Below are positions 43,194 to 51,066 of a DNA stretch of 64,000 nt, piece by piece. The notes beneath the pieces are model-generated. The model was not told where the DNA came from and did no database searches. It saw only the letters and a list, made by a program, of their open reading frames with translations. The translations under genes were made by a program, and so were the position numbers. This DNA comes from Alistipes sp. (GTDB lineage Bacteria > Bacteroidota > Bacteroidia > Bacteroidales > Rikenellaceae): NCBI GenBank assembly GCA_017536555.1, contig JAFXHE010000002.1, forward strand, positions 1 through 64,000, read 5' to 3'. Position 1 is the stretch's first letter. Every line of letters starts with the position of its first letter.

Positions 43194-43227
43194 TTGAAGT
43201 TGTTACACAACTTATCGTAAAATTGTG

Positions 43228-43235
43228 TAACTTTG
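43228..43235 (+). promoter_or_regulatory. -7 element upstream of the 47-codon peptide gene
   Basis: TAACTTTG, about 40 nt before the peptide ATG; no convincing -33. It lies after the operon terminator, so the peptide and lipoprotein-nuclease genes form a separate unit. Confidence 0.45.
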
Positions 43236-43275
43236 TGCCATCGTATGTGTAAACACATAAAAACTCAATATAACT

Positions 43276-43419
43276 ATGCTACAGAGAACAAAACAGGAGG
43301 AGCTTTACATCGCTCCCGAGCTTGAGGTGCTCACCGCCTTGGTTGAGCAGGGCTTCACAACCAGCTTCGATGGCTCGTCTATTGACGGTGCCGAGGAGGA
43401 CAATTACGGATCATTCTAA
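43276..43419 (+). CDS. Small acidic peptide (47 residues), leader ORF or precursor-like
   Basis: A 47-residue frame starting MLQRTKQEELYIAPELEVL and ending SSIDGAEEDNYGSF, closing 13 nt before the ATG of the fimbrillin-like lipoprotein. There is no signal peptide. Short genes with a Y-x-x-P-E-hydrophobic N-terminus and an acidic Gly/Tyr end are, as I recall, common before secreted-protein genes in Bacteroidales, with unknown role. Because two SPASM enzymes are encoded just upstream, a modified-peptide precursor is an alternative. The start coordinate may be off by one base. Confidence 0.5.
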   Translation: MLQRTKQEELYIAPELEVLTALVEQGFTTSFDGSSIDGAEEDNYGSF

Positions 43420-43432
43420 AACTATTGCAACG

Positions 43433-46231
43433 ATGAAGAGATTTTTTAGCTTAATGCTTGTTGCAGTAGCTGCAATGGCATTTGTAGGTTGTCAGAACGA
43501 CACCGACGACCTCAACACAACCGCTCGCAAGAGCATTATCGAGTTCACCGCCAGCTTCGACGAGACACGCTCGGCGTTTGGCGACAGCTACAAGGATGGC
43601 GACAACACCATCTATCCCTCAACTTGGAGCGGCACGGAGACTGTTTATCTAAAACTCAATGAGGCTGAACTTGTGTCAGCTCACATTGAAACTGCTGGCG
43701 CAACTGCCACCTTTAAGGCAGAGATTATTGATGACAAGACCGAAACAGGCAACATCTACGCCTTCTCTCCTGTGGGTAAGTATGATAAACAGAAGGGTAT
43801 CATTGTTGGTGGCTTCACCAGTTTAAATGCCAAATATAACGATATGTATGTCGTGATTCCCGCGGAGCAGTACCCCTCAACAACATCTGTTGACGAGACA
43901 GTGCATCTTCTTGCTGCTACACACAGCTACAGCAATGGTGTTCCCACAGCTGTAAACCTCACATTCAAGCCTGTGGCTGCATTTGGTAAGATGACTATCA
44001 CAGACTTTGCAGAGGCTATCGAGAAGGTTGAGGTTATCGCTTCTGAGGCTCTTGCTGGCGATAGCTGCTGGTACTACTACGAAACGGGGGAGTTTGACAA
44101 CGCTAATGAGAAGACAATTGCTGTAATCAACCCCGCCGATGATAACAAAACCTTTTGGTTTGGTTGCGCTCCTGCTGACCTGTCGGAGGGCACACTCGCT
44201 GTTAAGGTATATGCCGAATCTGGCACATACACCAAGGAGCTGAATATCGCAGGCAAGAACTTCAAGTTCACCAGCGGTCGCGTATCAAAGTTCAGCGTAT
44301 CTATGGAGGGCGTTGAGAAGGACGGCACACTGCCCACAGTAATCGAGGATGGTCACTATGTTATCGCTGGTTATGTTGACGGCAAGTACTATGCTCTGCC
44401 CAACGCAAATAAGTCTACAGCAGGTACTATTGCCCATTCAGAGATTACCGTAACTGATGGCAAGGTAGCTACGGATGATGCCGTGGGCTATGTATGGACA
44501 ATTGCTGCTGCAGAGGGTGGCTACACCTTCTATAATGGTGCAGAGTATTTGACAGCGACACAGGTAAGTGGTGCAAACTTGAAGACACAGGCAGAAGCCG
44601 CTGTATGGGCTCTTGACACAGAGAATACCTCAAAGGGCTATATGTTTATCTCTCCCGTAGCAGATAACCGTTTCTTGTCTTGTCGTATGGGAACAACAAA
44701 GAAGTTTGGTGCTTATGCTAAAACTAACTATACAGGTGATGAGTACTACGGTGTTCAGCTTATTCCTATTGATGGTGTTGTAAAGACTACGCTCGATAAG
44801 CCTGTGTTGACAACTACTGTTGAGGGTAACTCAATTACTGTTAACTGGACAGCTATTGAGGGTGCAGAGAGCTACACCGTAACTCTTGATGAGGGCACTC
44901 CCGAGACTATCACGGAAACAACCAAGACCTTCAATGGCTTGGAGTACTCTACACAGTACACTATTACCGTTGTTGCCAACCCCGAGGACGAGGCTGTGAA
45001 CACAGCATCTACCGCATCAACCTCTGCAACAACAGCAGCTGATCCCGATGCAGTAGCTACAATCAAGGATGGCAAATATGCAATTATTGCCGTAAACGCT
45101 GCCGGAGATGAATACTCTGCTATGACAACCGCAGAGACCTCGGGCTCAACAGCGCGTATTGCATCACAGGTTGTGACATACGATGGTGAAGCTACAACAT
45201 TTACTGCTCCCAATAATACCTACGTATGGAATATCAAGAGCGTCGATGGTGGTTATGTAATCTATACCAATGATAACGAGTATGTTAATTGGCAGGGAGG
45301 AGATACCAATGGTGCTAATTTGAAAGGCACAGCAGATAGCAAGGTTACTATATCACAGGTAGAGGGTACGAATCAGTATAATATCCAGTGGGCTGGCAAT
45401 TCTTCACGATACCTTGCAAAAAACAGCTCTAATGCTTACTTTGCATTCTATAAGAGCGGTCAGCGACAAGATCTCTTTATCGTTCCTGTGGAGGTAGGTG
45501 TGATTGAGCCTCAACAGCTTGCTGCGCCTACAATTCACAAACCCGAGGTCACTTCAAACAGCATTACTGTAAGCTGGGATGATGTTGCAAATGCTACTGG
45601 TTACGCTGTATCTATTGATGGTGGCGAGGCAACTGTTGTAAATACAACAAATCACACCTTTAACGGTCTTACACCCAAGACAACATACACTATCTCGGTT
45701 GTAGCAAAGGGCGATGACACCTATTATACCGACTCTAATGCAGCAACTGTAGAAGCGACAACTGCAGAAGCTCCTGCTGCAAGTGGTGCTGTATATACAA
45801 AGGTAACATCTGCTCCTGCAGATTGGAGTGGCACATATTTGATTGTTTGGGATTCAGGGGCACACGCAACCATATCTTCAAAAGACCTTGCTAAAACTGC
45901 TGACGTGACTATTTCTAACGACCAAATTCAATCTAATGTAGATGTAGATAACGCTGCTGTAACTATCGCTAAAAACGGCGATTACTACTCTTTAATGTTG
46001 CCTGATGGAAAATACCTGTCAATGAACGCTAACGGCAATCAAGTGAACAGTGTAAGTAGCGCATATAACCTCACATTAGTATACACGGATGCTGGCGTAA
46101 AGATTATGGGAAAAGATACAGCGGGCAATGATCGAATTCTGGTAAAGAATGGCAATTACTATCGCGGATACAAAGTGTCTAATGCATCATCTTATATATT
46201 GCCAACTCTTTACAAGAAGAGCGGAAATTGA
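43433..46231 (+). CDS. Fimbrillin-like / ricin-like / FN3 surface lipoprotein, 5' part of an interrupted nuclease fusion
   Basis: A 932-residue lipoprotein, SPII signal ending AFVGC (Cys20) followed by the acidic QNDTDDL, suggesting surface display. Residues ~35-300 resemble a fimbrillin-family beta domain (IEFTASFDETRSAFGD, ending SGRVSKFSVSMEG). Then come a ricin-like module (~310-450), FN3 (~460-540; VTVNWTAIEGAESYTVTLDEG type), a second ricin-like module, a second FN3 (~700-780; ITVSWDDVANATGYAVSIDGG) and a third ricin-like module ending YILPTLYKKSGN. The TGA at 46229-46231 is followed in the same frame by a Gly/Pro-rich linker and a nuclease domain. The start was set at the ATG at 43433, which gives the signal peptide; an in-frame start 111 nt upstream overlaps the small peptide gene. 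Confidence 0.82.
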   Translation: MKRFFSLMLVAVAAMAFVGCQNDTDDLNTTARKSIIEFTASFDETRSAFGDSYKDGDNTIYPSTWSGTETVYLKLNEAELVSAHIETAGATATFKAEIIDDKTETGNIYAFSPVGKYDKQKGIIVGGFTSLNAKYNDMYVVIPAEQYPSTTSVDETVHLLAATHSYSNGVPTAVNLTFKPVAAFGKMTITDFAEAIEKVEVIASEALAGDSCWYYYETGEFDNANEKTIAVINPADDNKTFWFGCAPADLSEGTLAVKVYAESGTYTKELNIAGKNFKFTSGRVSKFSVSMEGVEKDGTLPTVIEDGHYVIAGYVDGKYYALPNANKSTAGTIAHSEITVTDGKVATDDAVGYVWTIAAAEGGYTFYNGAEYLTATQVSGANLKTQAEAAVWALDTENTSKGYMFISPVADNRFLSCRMGTTKKFGAYAKTNYTGDEYYGVQLIPIDGVVKTTLDKPVLTTTVEGNSITVNWTAIEGAESYTVTLDEGTPETITETTKTFNGLEYSTQYTITVVANPEDEAVNTASTASTSATTAADPDAVATIKDGKYAIIAVNAAGDEYSAMTTAETSGSTARIASQVVTYDGEATTFTAPNNTYVWNIKSVDGGYVIYTNDNEYVNWQGGDTNGANLKGTADSKVTISQVEGTNQYNIQWAGNSSRYLAKNSSNAYFAFYKSGQRQDLFIVPVEVGVIEPQQLAAPTIHKPEVTSNSITVSWDDVANATGYAVSIDGGEATVVNTTNHTFNGLTPKTTYTISVVAKGDDTYYTDSNAATVEATTAEAPAASGAVYTKVTSAPADWSGTYLIVWDSGAHATISSKDLAKTADVTISNDQIQSNVDVDNAAVTIAKNGDYYSLMLPDGKYLSMNANGNQVNSVSSAYNLTLVYTDAGVKIMGKDTAGNDRILVKNGNYYRGYKVSNASSYILPTLYKKSGN

Positions 46232-47062
46232 GAGTCGGGTGACGATACGGGGGGCGAAGAGCCTCCCGTCGTAGACCCTACCCCGGGAACAGAAGGATCT
46301 GCCTCGAAGTCGTGGTTAGAGCTGCCTGCAACACGCAGTGACAATACTAATGCCATAGAGTGTACCGTTGAGTATGGTGGCGAGCGCAACTACACCATAT
46401 ACTACGACAAGTCAACATACACATCGCTCTGGACAGCATACCCGCTTGAAGCAAAACATATGGGCAGTCTCGATCGTCCTAAAAACTGGAGTGCCAACCC
46501 CAATATCTCCACGAGCGATCAGGTAAACTTAAGTAGCTCGTACTCGGGTAGCACATACAGCCGAGGACACCTCATACCCAATGCCTCGCGCAATGGCATA
46601 AAGGAAATGCAGTTGCAGACATTCTACTACACCAACTCTGTACCACAGGTGCAGACACGTTTCAACGATGGCGTATGGAACAACCTTGAGCAGGCTGTAC
46701 AGTCGATAGCAAAGGGCGAAACAGTGTATGTCACAACAGGTGTTGCATTCAGCAAGGTGGGCGAGAGCAAGAGTGTATCATACATCCAGTCGAGTAGCGA
46801 CACCAAGAGTGTGCCTATACCAAACTACTTCTACAAGGTGGTTTTAAGGGTTAAGACAAATAGCTCGGGCGAGGTAACATCGGCATCAACAATTGCCTTT
46901 TGGTTTGAAAACAAGGAGTACACAGACAAGTACTACAACCACACGACAACAGTCGACCAAGTAGAGGCGTGGACAGGCTTCGACTTCTTTGTAAATCTGC
47001 CCGACAGCGTAGAGACGGCTGCCGAGAAGAACAGCAACTGGACAACGTTTCAAAACTTTTAA
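46232..47062 (+). CDS. DNA/RNA non-specific endonuclease domain, cut off from its start by an in-frame TGA
   Basis: 276 codons in the same frame as the preceding lipoprotein, separated only by TGA. It begins with a linker (GDDTGGEEPPVVDPTPG), then KSWLELPAT and the NUC-family fold: YTIYYDKSTYTSLWTAYPLEAKHMG, YSRGHLIPNASRN (the DRGH active-site motif with Ser for Asp), YYTNSVPQVQTRFNDGVWNNLEQ (metal-binding Asn) and YVTTGVAF. No ATG, GTG or TTG occurs before 46460, and starting there would remove conserved strands and leave no export signal. The nuclease therefore works only by read-through, or is a broken end of a recently mutated fusion gene, or the TGA is a sequencing error. Confidence 0.75.
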   Translation, partial: ESGDDTGGEEPPVVDPTPGTEGSASKSWLELPATRSDNTNAIECTVEYGGERNYTIYYDKSTYTSLWTAYPLEAKHMGSLDRPKNWSANPNISTSDQVNLSSSYSGSTYSRGHLIPNASRNGIKEMQLQTFYYTNSVPQVQTRFNDGVWNNLEQAVQSIAKGETVYVTTGVAFSKVGESKSVSYIQSSSDTKSVPIPNYFYKVVLRVKTNSSGEVTSASTIAFWFENKEYTDKYYNHTTTVDQVEAWTGFDFFVNLPDSVETAAEKNSNWTTFQNF

Positions 47063-47071
47063 CGAGCTACT

Positions 47072-47347
47072 ATGAAAAAGATTTTTGCCGTTTTATCTAT
47101 CGCGCTATGGCTCACTGCGTGTGGCAGCACAAAGCAGGAGCTTAACGACCTCGAAAGACGCGTATACAGCTATCAGGAGCAGATACTTGAGGCTATGGAG
47201 GCAGAGGAGCGTGAGAGGGTGGATGCTCTGTACGACGATATGCACGAGTGGCTCGAGGGTCTTGAGCCAGAGGTGCGCCAAGAGGCAGAGTTTATCATAG
47301 ATGAGTGGCGACGCGAGAACGCCGAGCGCATAGATGGCGCAATGTAG
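47072..47347 (+). CDS. Small lipoprotein with helical, Glu-rich body
   Basis: A 91-residue lipoprotein: signal ending LTAC (Cys17), then a highly charged helical sequence (LNDLERRVYSYQEQILEAMEAEERERVDALYDDMHEWLEGLEPEVRQEAEF). No family is recognised. It starts 9 nt after the nuclease stop, so it is in the same unit. A role as immunity or anchor protein for the nuclease is conceivable but unsupported. Confidence 0.65.
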   Translation: MKKIFAVLSIALWLTACGSTKQELNDLERRVYSYQEQILEAMEAEERERVDALYDDMHEWLEGLEPEVRQEAEFIIDEWRRENAERIDGAM

Positions 47348-47372
47348 CAACGCTACAGCAAGAACAAATAGG

Positions 47373-47412
47373 AAGAGAGTATCTAACGACATGTTGGATG
47401 CTCTCTTTTTTT
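47373..47412 (+). terminator. Terminator behind the nuclease/lipoprotein unit
   Basis: 15-bp stem with two G-T pairs (47373-47387 with 47393-47407), 5-nt loop, then TTTTTT. Confidence 0.85.
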
Positions 47413-47480
47413 GCGGAGACAGAGGTGCAGGAGAGATAACACACTGTATGGCGGGTTATATGCCACTTTTACGCCGTTGG

Positions 47481-47513
47481 CTTGCGCTTTTTATCCATTT
47501 ATTTGTATCTTTG
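47481..47513 (+). promoter_or_regulatory. Promoter of sppA
   Basis: CTTG at 47481-47484, 21-nt spacer, TATCTTTG at 47506-47513. Predicted start near 47520, 32 nt before the ATG. Confidence 0.65.
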
Positions 47514-47551
47514 CGTATAATATTTGAAAAATAACTAAAAAATCTAATATT

Positions 47552-49384
47552 ATGAATTTCTGGAAAACATTTCTTGCTGCCCTCGTAGCATTTATCGTGG
47601 GCGTGGTGGTTATCTTCTTCTACCTTATAGGCTCGGGCGTGAGCGCCATTATGTCGATGAGCGACGCGAAGAGTGCAACACCCGAGCAGAGCGTGTTGTA
47701 CATCGACCTCGCAGAGAGTATCATCGACGCGCCTATGCTCTCGCCTCTGGGCAGCTTCGACCCCGTGAGTATGACTATGTCGCAGCCCCTGACACTTATG
47801 CAGGTGCTGACAGCCATAGAGAAGGCTACGGAGGACCCCGCAATTGCAGGTATCTGCATACAGCAGGAGGGCGTGGGCGTGGTCTCAATAGCCAACATCG
47901 AGGAGCTGCGTCGCGCTATCGAGAAGTTCAAGACTTCGGGAAAGTTTGTCGTGGCTTATGACGACACATACACACAGAGCGAGTACTACCTCGCATCGGT
48001 TGCCGACAAGGTGTTGTTGCAGCCCGAGGGCTCGTTAGACTGGCGCGGTATGGGCTTCAACCTCGTATTCTTCAAGGGTCTTATCGACAAGGTGGGTGCC
48101 GAGGTGGAGATCTTCCGTCCGTCGGTATGTAAGTATAAGAGTGCTGTTGAGCCATACTTCCTTACAGAGATGTCTGATGCCAACCGCCTGCAGATGCAAT
48201 CTCTTGCCGACGATATGTGGGCAACGGTGGTAGAGGATGTTGCCAAGAGCCGTAATATGGAGCCAGAGGCACTTAAGAGCATCGCTGCAAACCTCTCTGT
48301 GGCTGTTGCCGAGGATGCAGTGACATACGGATTGGTGGATGCCTTGGCGTATGAGGATGAGCTCTTCGAGCAGCTTGTGGAGCTTGGCGCAGGTAGCGAT
48401 GAGCGTAGCAACATAAATAAGGTGACGCTCGGCGAGTATGTTGCCAACGAGATTACAGGCACACTCACAATACCTCTTGGTGGTGAGAACCCCTATCTGC
48501 TTGCTGGCGACTCGCCGCTTGTAGCACTTATCTATGCCGAGGGTGACATCATCGACGGCAACGAGAAGGTTGATGGACAGATTGTGGGAGCAGCCCTTGC
48601 CGAGGAGCTGCGTCAGGCTCGCTTAAGCGACGAGACAAAGGCTGTTGTAGTACGCGTTAACTCTCCTGGTGGCTCGGCACTTGCATCGGATATTGCTTGG
48701 CGCGAGATGGAGCTGTTGCAGCAGGCAAAGCCCGTTGTTATCTCTATGGGTGAGATGGCAGCAAGTGGTGGCTACTACATCTCTTGTCCTGCCGACTACA
48801 TCGTCAGCAACCGACTCACGCTTACTGGCTCGATAGGTGTATTTGGTATGATTCCCAACCTGCACAACACCCTTAAGGATAAGCTCGGCATAACCTTCGA
48901 TGAGGCAGCAACATCGCCGTCAGCCTCGGGTATGACAGTTGCAAAGCCCCTCAACGAGCAGCAGAAGGCCGCCGTCAGCCGCGGCGTAGATAAGGTATAT
49001 ACCACCTTCACAAGCCACGTTGCAGAGGGTCGTAATCTCTCTATCGAGGAGGTATATAACGTTGCCGAGGGTCGCGTATGGAGCGGCAAGCAGGCTGTAG
49101 CCAACGGCTTGGCAGATGTGAACGGTGGTCTTACCGACGCGGTAGCTATGGCAGCCGACCTTGCCGACCTTGGTAGCGACTACACCTTGTATGAGTTCTC
49201 TGTGGCACGCACACCCTTCGAGGAGTGGCTCAACTCACTCGGTGGCGTAGTCTCTATAAACTACGGTGTTGATATGTCGCTCTATGGCGAGGAGTTCCTG
49301 CTCTTTGTAAACAAGTACCACGAGCTCTTCACAAATAGCGGTATTCAGGCAAAGGTTCCTTACGACATTAACATACTATTCTAA
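47552..49384 (+). CDS. sppA: Signal peptide peptidase SppA, long (67K) form
   Basis: A 610-residue membrane-anchored serine peptidase with one N-terminal membrane helix (FLAALVAFIVGVVVIFFYLIGSG) and two tandem crotonase-like domains, as in E. coli SppA. The nucleophile Ser is in MGEMAASGGYYIS in the C-terminal domain; the Lys of the dyad should lie in the N-terminal domain near DDTYTQSEYYLASVADK. It degrades signal peptides left in the membrane. mrp follows 18 nt downstream. Confidence 0.93.
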   Translation: MNFWKTFLAALVAFIVGVVVIFFYLIGSGVSAIMSMSDAKSATPEQSVLYIDLAESIIDAPMLSPLGSFDPVSMTMSQPLTLMQVLTAIEKATEDPAIAGICIQQEGVGVVSIANIEELRRAIEKFKTSGKFVVAYDDTYTQSEYYLASVADKVLLQPEGSLDWRGMGFNLVFFKGLIDKVGAEVEIFRPSVCKYKSAVEPYFLTEMSDANRLQMQSLADDMWATVVEDVAKSRNMEPEALKSIAANLSVAVAEDAVTYGLVDALAYEDELFEQLVELGAGSDERSNINKVTLGEYVANEITGTLTIPLGGENPYLLAGDSPLVALIYAEGDIIDGNEKVDGQIVGAALAEELRQARLSDETKAVVVRVNSPGGSALASDIAWREMELLQQAKPVVISMGEMAASGGYYISCPADYIVSNRLTLTGSIGVFGMIPNLHNTLKDKLGITFDEAATSPSASGMTVAKPLNEQQKAAVSRGVDKVYTTFTSHVAEGRNLSIEEVYNVAEGRVWSGKQAVANGLADVNGGLTDAVAMAADLADLGSDYTLYEFSVARTPFEEWLNSLGGVVSINYGVDMSLYGEEFLLFVNKYHELFTNSGIQAKVPYDINILF

Positions 49385-49402
49385 ATATATATAGGTACTC
49401 CT

Positions 49403-50458
49403 ATGAACGAACAGTTAGAGGCACTATTACGCCGTATCATACATCCCGAAACAGGACAGAATATTGTAGACAGTGGTTTTGTTGATCGCGCCGATATGGG
49501 TGCAGATGGTGGCATAGCCATCACTCTCCGCTTTCAGAAGGCGCACGACCCCTTTGCCCGCAAGATCAAGCGCGAGGTAGAGGAGATTATCTCCGCTACA
49601 TACCCCGAAATGCCTTGTATGGTTATAATACGTGAGGCAGCTCCCAAGCCACGCCGTCGTGAGCAGGTTACTACCACAGGCGATATATGCCAGATTGTGG
49701 CTATTGCCTCGGGCAAGGGAGGTGTAGGTAAGTCTACTGTTACTGCCAACCTTGCAGTTGCACTGCGCCAGCGTGGATATAATGTGGGTATCCTCGATGC
49801 CGATATATATGGCCCTTCACAGACCAAGATGTTTGGTTGTGAGGGCTTCATTCCCGAGGCGGAGCGCGACGAGGAGGGTAACGAGTATATTATCCCTGCG
49901 CAGTCACTTGGCATAAAGATTATGTCTATCGGCTTCTTTATAAGTCCTACGGATGCTCTTATGTGGCGAGGCGGTATGGCTACCAATGCTCTGCACCAGC
50001 TCATACACCAGACACGTTGGGGTAAGCTCGACTACCTGCTTATAGACCTTCCTCCAGGCACAGGCGATATACACCTCTCTATCATCAACGAACTAAAGAT
50101 TTCGGGTAGTGTCATCGTCTCTACACCACAGCAGGTTGCCGTAGCAGATGTTGTGCGCGGTGTTGAGATGTTCCGCCATCCGCAGGTTGCTATACCCGTG
50201 TTGGGCGTAGTTGAGAATATGGCGTGGTTTACACCCGAGGAGTTGCCCAATAACAAGTACTTCCTCTTTGGTCGTGGTGGAGCAAAGCTCTATGCCGAGC
50301 AGGCTGGTATAGACCTTCTTGGTCAAGTACCTATCATTCAGTCTATTATGGATGGAGGTGAAGAGGGACGTCCTGCTGGAGGCTTCGATTCTCGCGTTGA
50401 AGAGTACTATAGTGACATTGCCGCAAAGATTGTTGAAAAGTTACCCGCGGAGTGTTAA
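49403..50458 (+). CDS. mrp: Mrp/ApbC-type Fe-S cluster carrier P-loop ATPase
   Basis: A 351-residue protein with an N-terminal MIP18-like segment (residues 1-90), deviant Walker A SGKGGVGKSTV near residue 107, DADIYGPSQTKMFG, DLPPGTGD and VVENMAWFTPEE. The CPxC pair near the C-terminus used for cluster binding in many Mrp proteins is not visible, which I believe is common in the Bacteroidetes branch. It delivers Fe-S clusters to apoproteins, relevant here because IspG and the radical SAM enzymes need them. It is likely co-transcribed with sppA. Confidence 0.92.
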   Translation: MNEQLEALLRRIIHPETGQNIVDSGFVDRADMGADGGIAITLRFQKAHDPFARKIKREVEEIISATYPEMPCMVIIREAAPKPRRREQVTTTGDICQIVAIASGKGGVGKSTVTANLAVALRQRGYNVGILDADIYGPSQTKMFGCEGFIPEAERDEEGNEYIIPAQSLGIKIMSIGFFISPTDALMWRGGMATNALHQLIHQTRWGKLDYLLIDLPPGTGDIHLSIINELKISGSVIVSTPQQVAVADVVRGVEMFRHPQVAIPVLGVVENMAWFTPEELPNNKYFLFGRGGAKLYAEQAGIDLLGQVPIIQSIMDGGEEGRPAGGFDSRVEEYYSDIAAKIVEKLPAEC

Positions 50459-50511
50459 AAATAGTGTTGAGAAATGTGTATTAAATTTTGAAAAATAAAT
50501 TTGCATTTTTG

Positions 50512-50545
50512 AGAGTGGTCGTTGTATATACGACCACTTTTTCTT
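50512..50545 (+). terminator. Terminator of sppA-mrp
   Basis: 8-bp stem AGTGGTCG / CGACCACT (50514-50521 with 50531-50538), 9-nt loop and TTTTT. Confidence 0.85.
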
Positions 50546-50854
50546 TCCAAATATTTAGACCATATTTTATCATCTCTTTTTTCAACCGCTTTTCAGATAG
50601 TTATAGTAAGGGTGTGTTAATAATTTTAGGATGTTTATATGTCAATAACTTATGTGTTAATAGTGTTTAAAACACATTATTTTATTGATTTTAAATAATT
50701 TAAATCAAAATAATAATAAACAAAATAAAAATTGAGTGTTAATAAAAAATATATTTAACAGTTACTGACACTTTCAACAGCTATTATTATTTCTATATTT
50801 TTATTTAATATTAATATAAGTATAAAAAAATAAATAATAACTGTTTAAAACTTC

Positions 50855-50954
50855 GGCTTACTTCTCGTTGAGTGTGATTCTTCAACCTCTATTTTATAAA
50901 TAGAGGTGGCACACTTTCTAAACTCTTTGAAAAAAAAGTGATTAGGTGTAAGCC
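50855..50954 (+). ncRNA. Possible structured RNA (nested helices)
   Basis: Three nested helices: GGCTTAC/GTAAGCC (50855-50861 with 50948-50954), GTGTG/CACAC (50872-50876 with 50910-50914) and CCTCTATTT/AAATAGAGG (50886-50894 with 50898-50906). Unpaired regions separate the outer two, giving a closing stem, an internal bubble and an apical hairpin, the general shape of a 6S-type RNA. No recognisable promoter precedes it, and the strand is a guess. It could also be a leader or terminator structure. Confidence 0.3.
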
Positions 50955-51031
50955 TAAAGAGCCATTTTGGTTCATTTATCGCCTCGTTGGCTAAAAAGGT
51001 GCTATTATTAGGAAATTATACCTATTTTTAT

Positions 51032-51039
51032 TATATTTG
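51032..51039 (+). promoter_or_regulatory. -7 element of nrnA
   Basis: TATATTTG, 27 nt before the ATG at 51067; the -33 is unclear. It overlaps an in-frame TTG at 51037, ruling that codon out as the start. Confidence 0.5.
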
Positions 51040-51066
51040 CCAAAATTAACGCATAACGCAACTATT

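Larger units (their letters stand above)
50459..51066. other. Long AT-rich intergenic region
   Basis: 608 nt without a credible gene; a frame at 50488-50670 is low-complexity AT-rich sequence. It holds the mrp terminator, about 300 nt of very AT-rich sequence, a nested stem arrangement at 50855-50954 and the nrnA -7 element. Confidence 0.7.

Noticed and set aside
46229-46231. TGA as a selenocysteine codon
   Set aside because: It lies at a domain/linker boundary, not at a redox site, and no obvious SECIS-like hairpin follows; nonsense mutation, read-through or sequence error are simpler.
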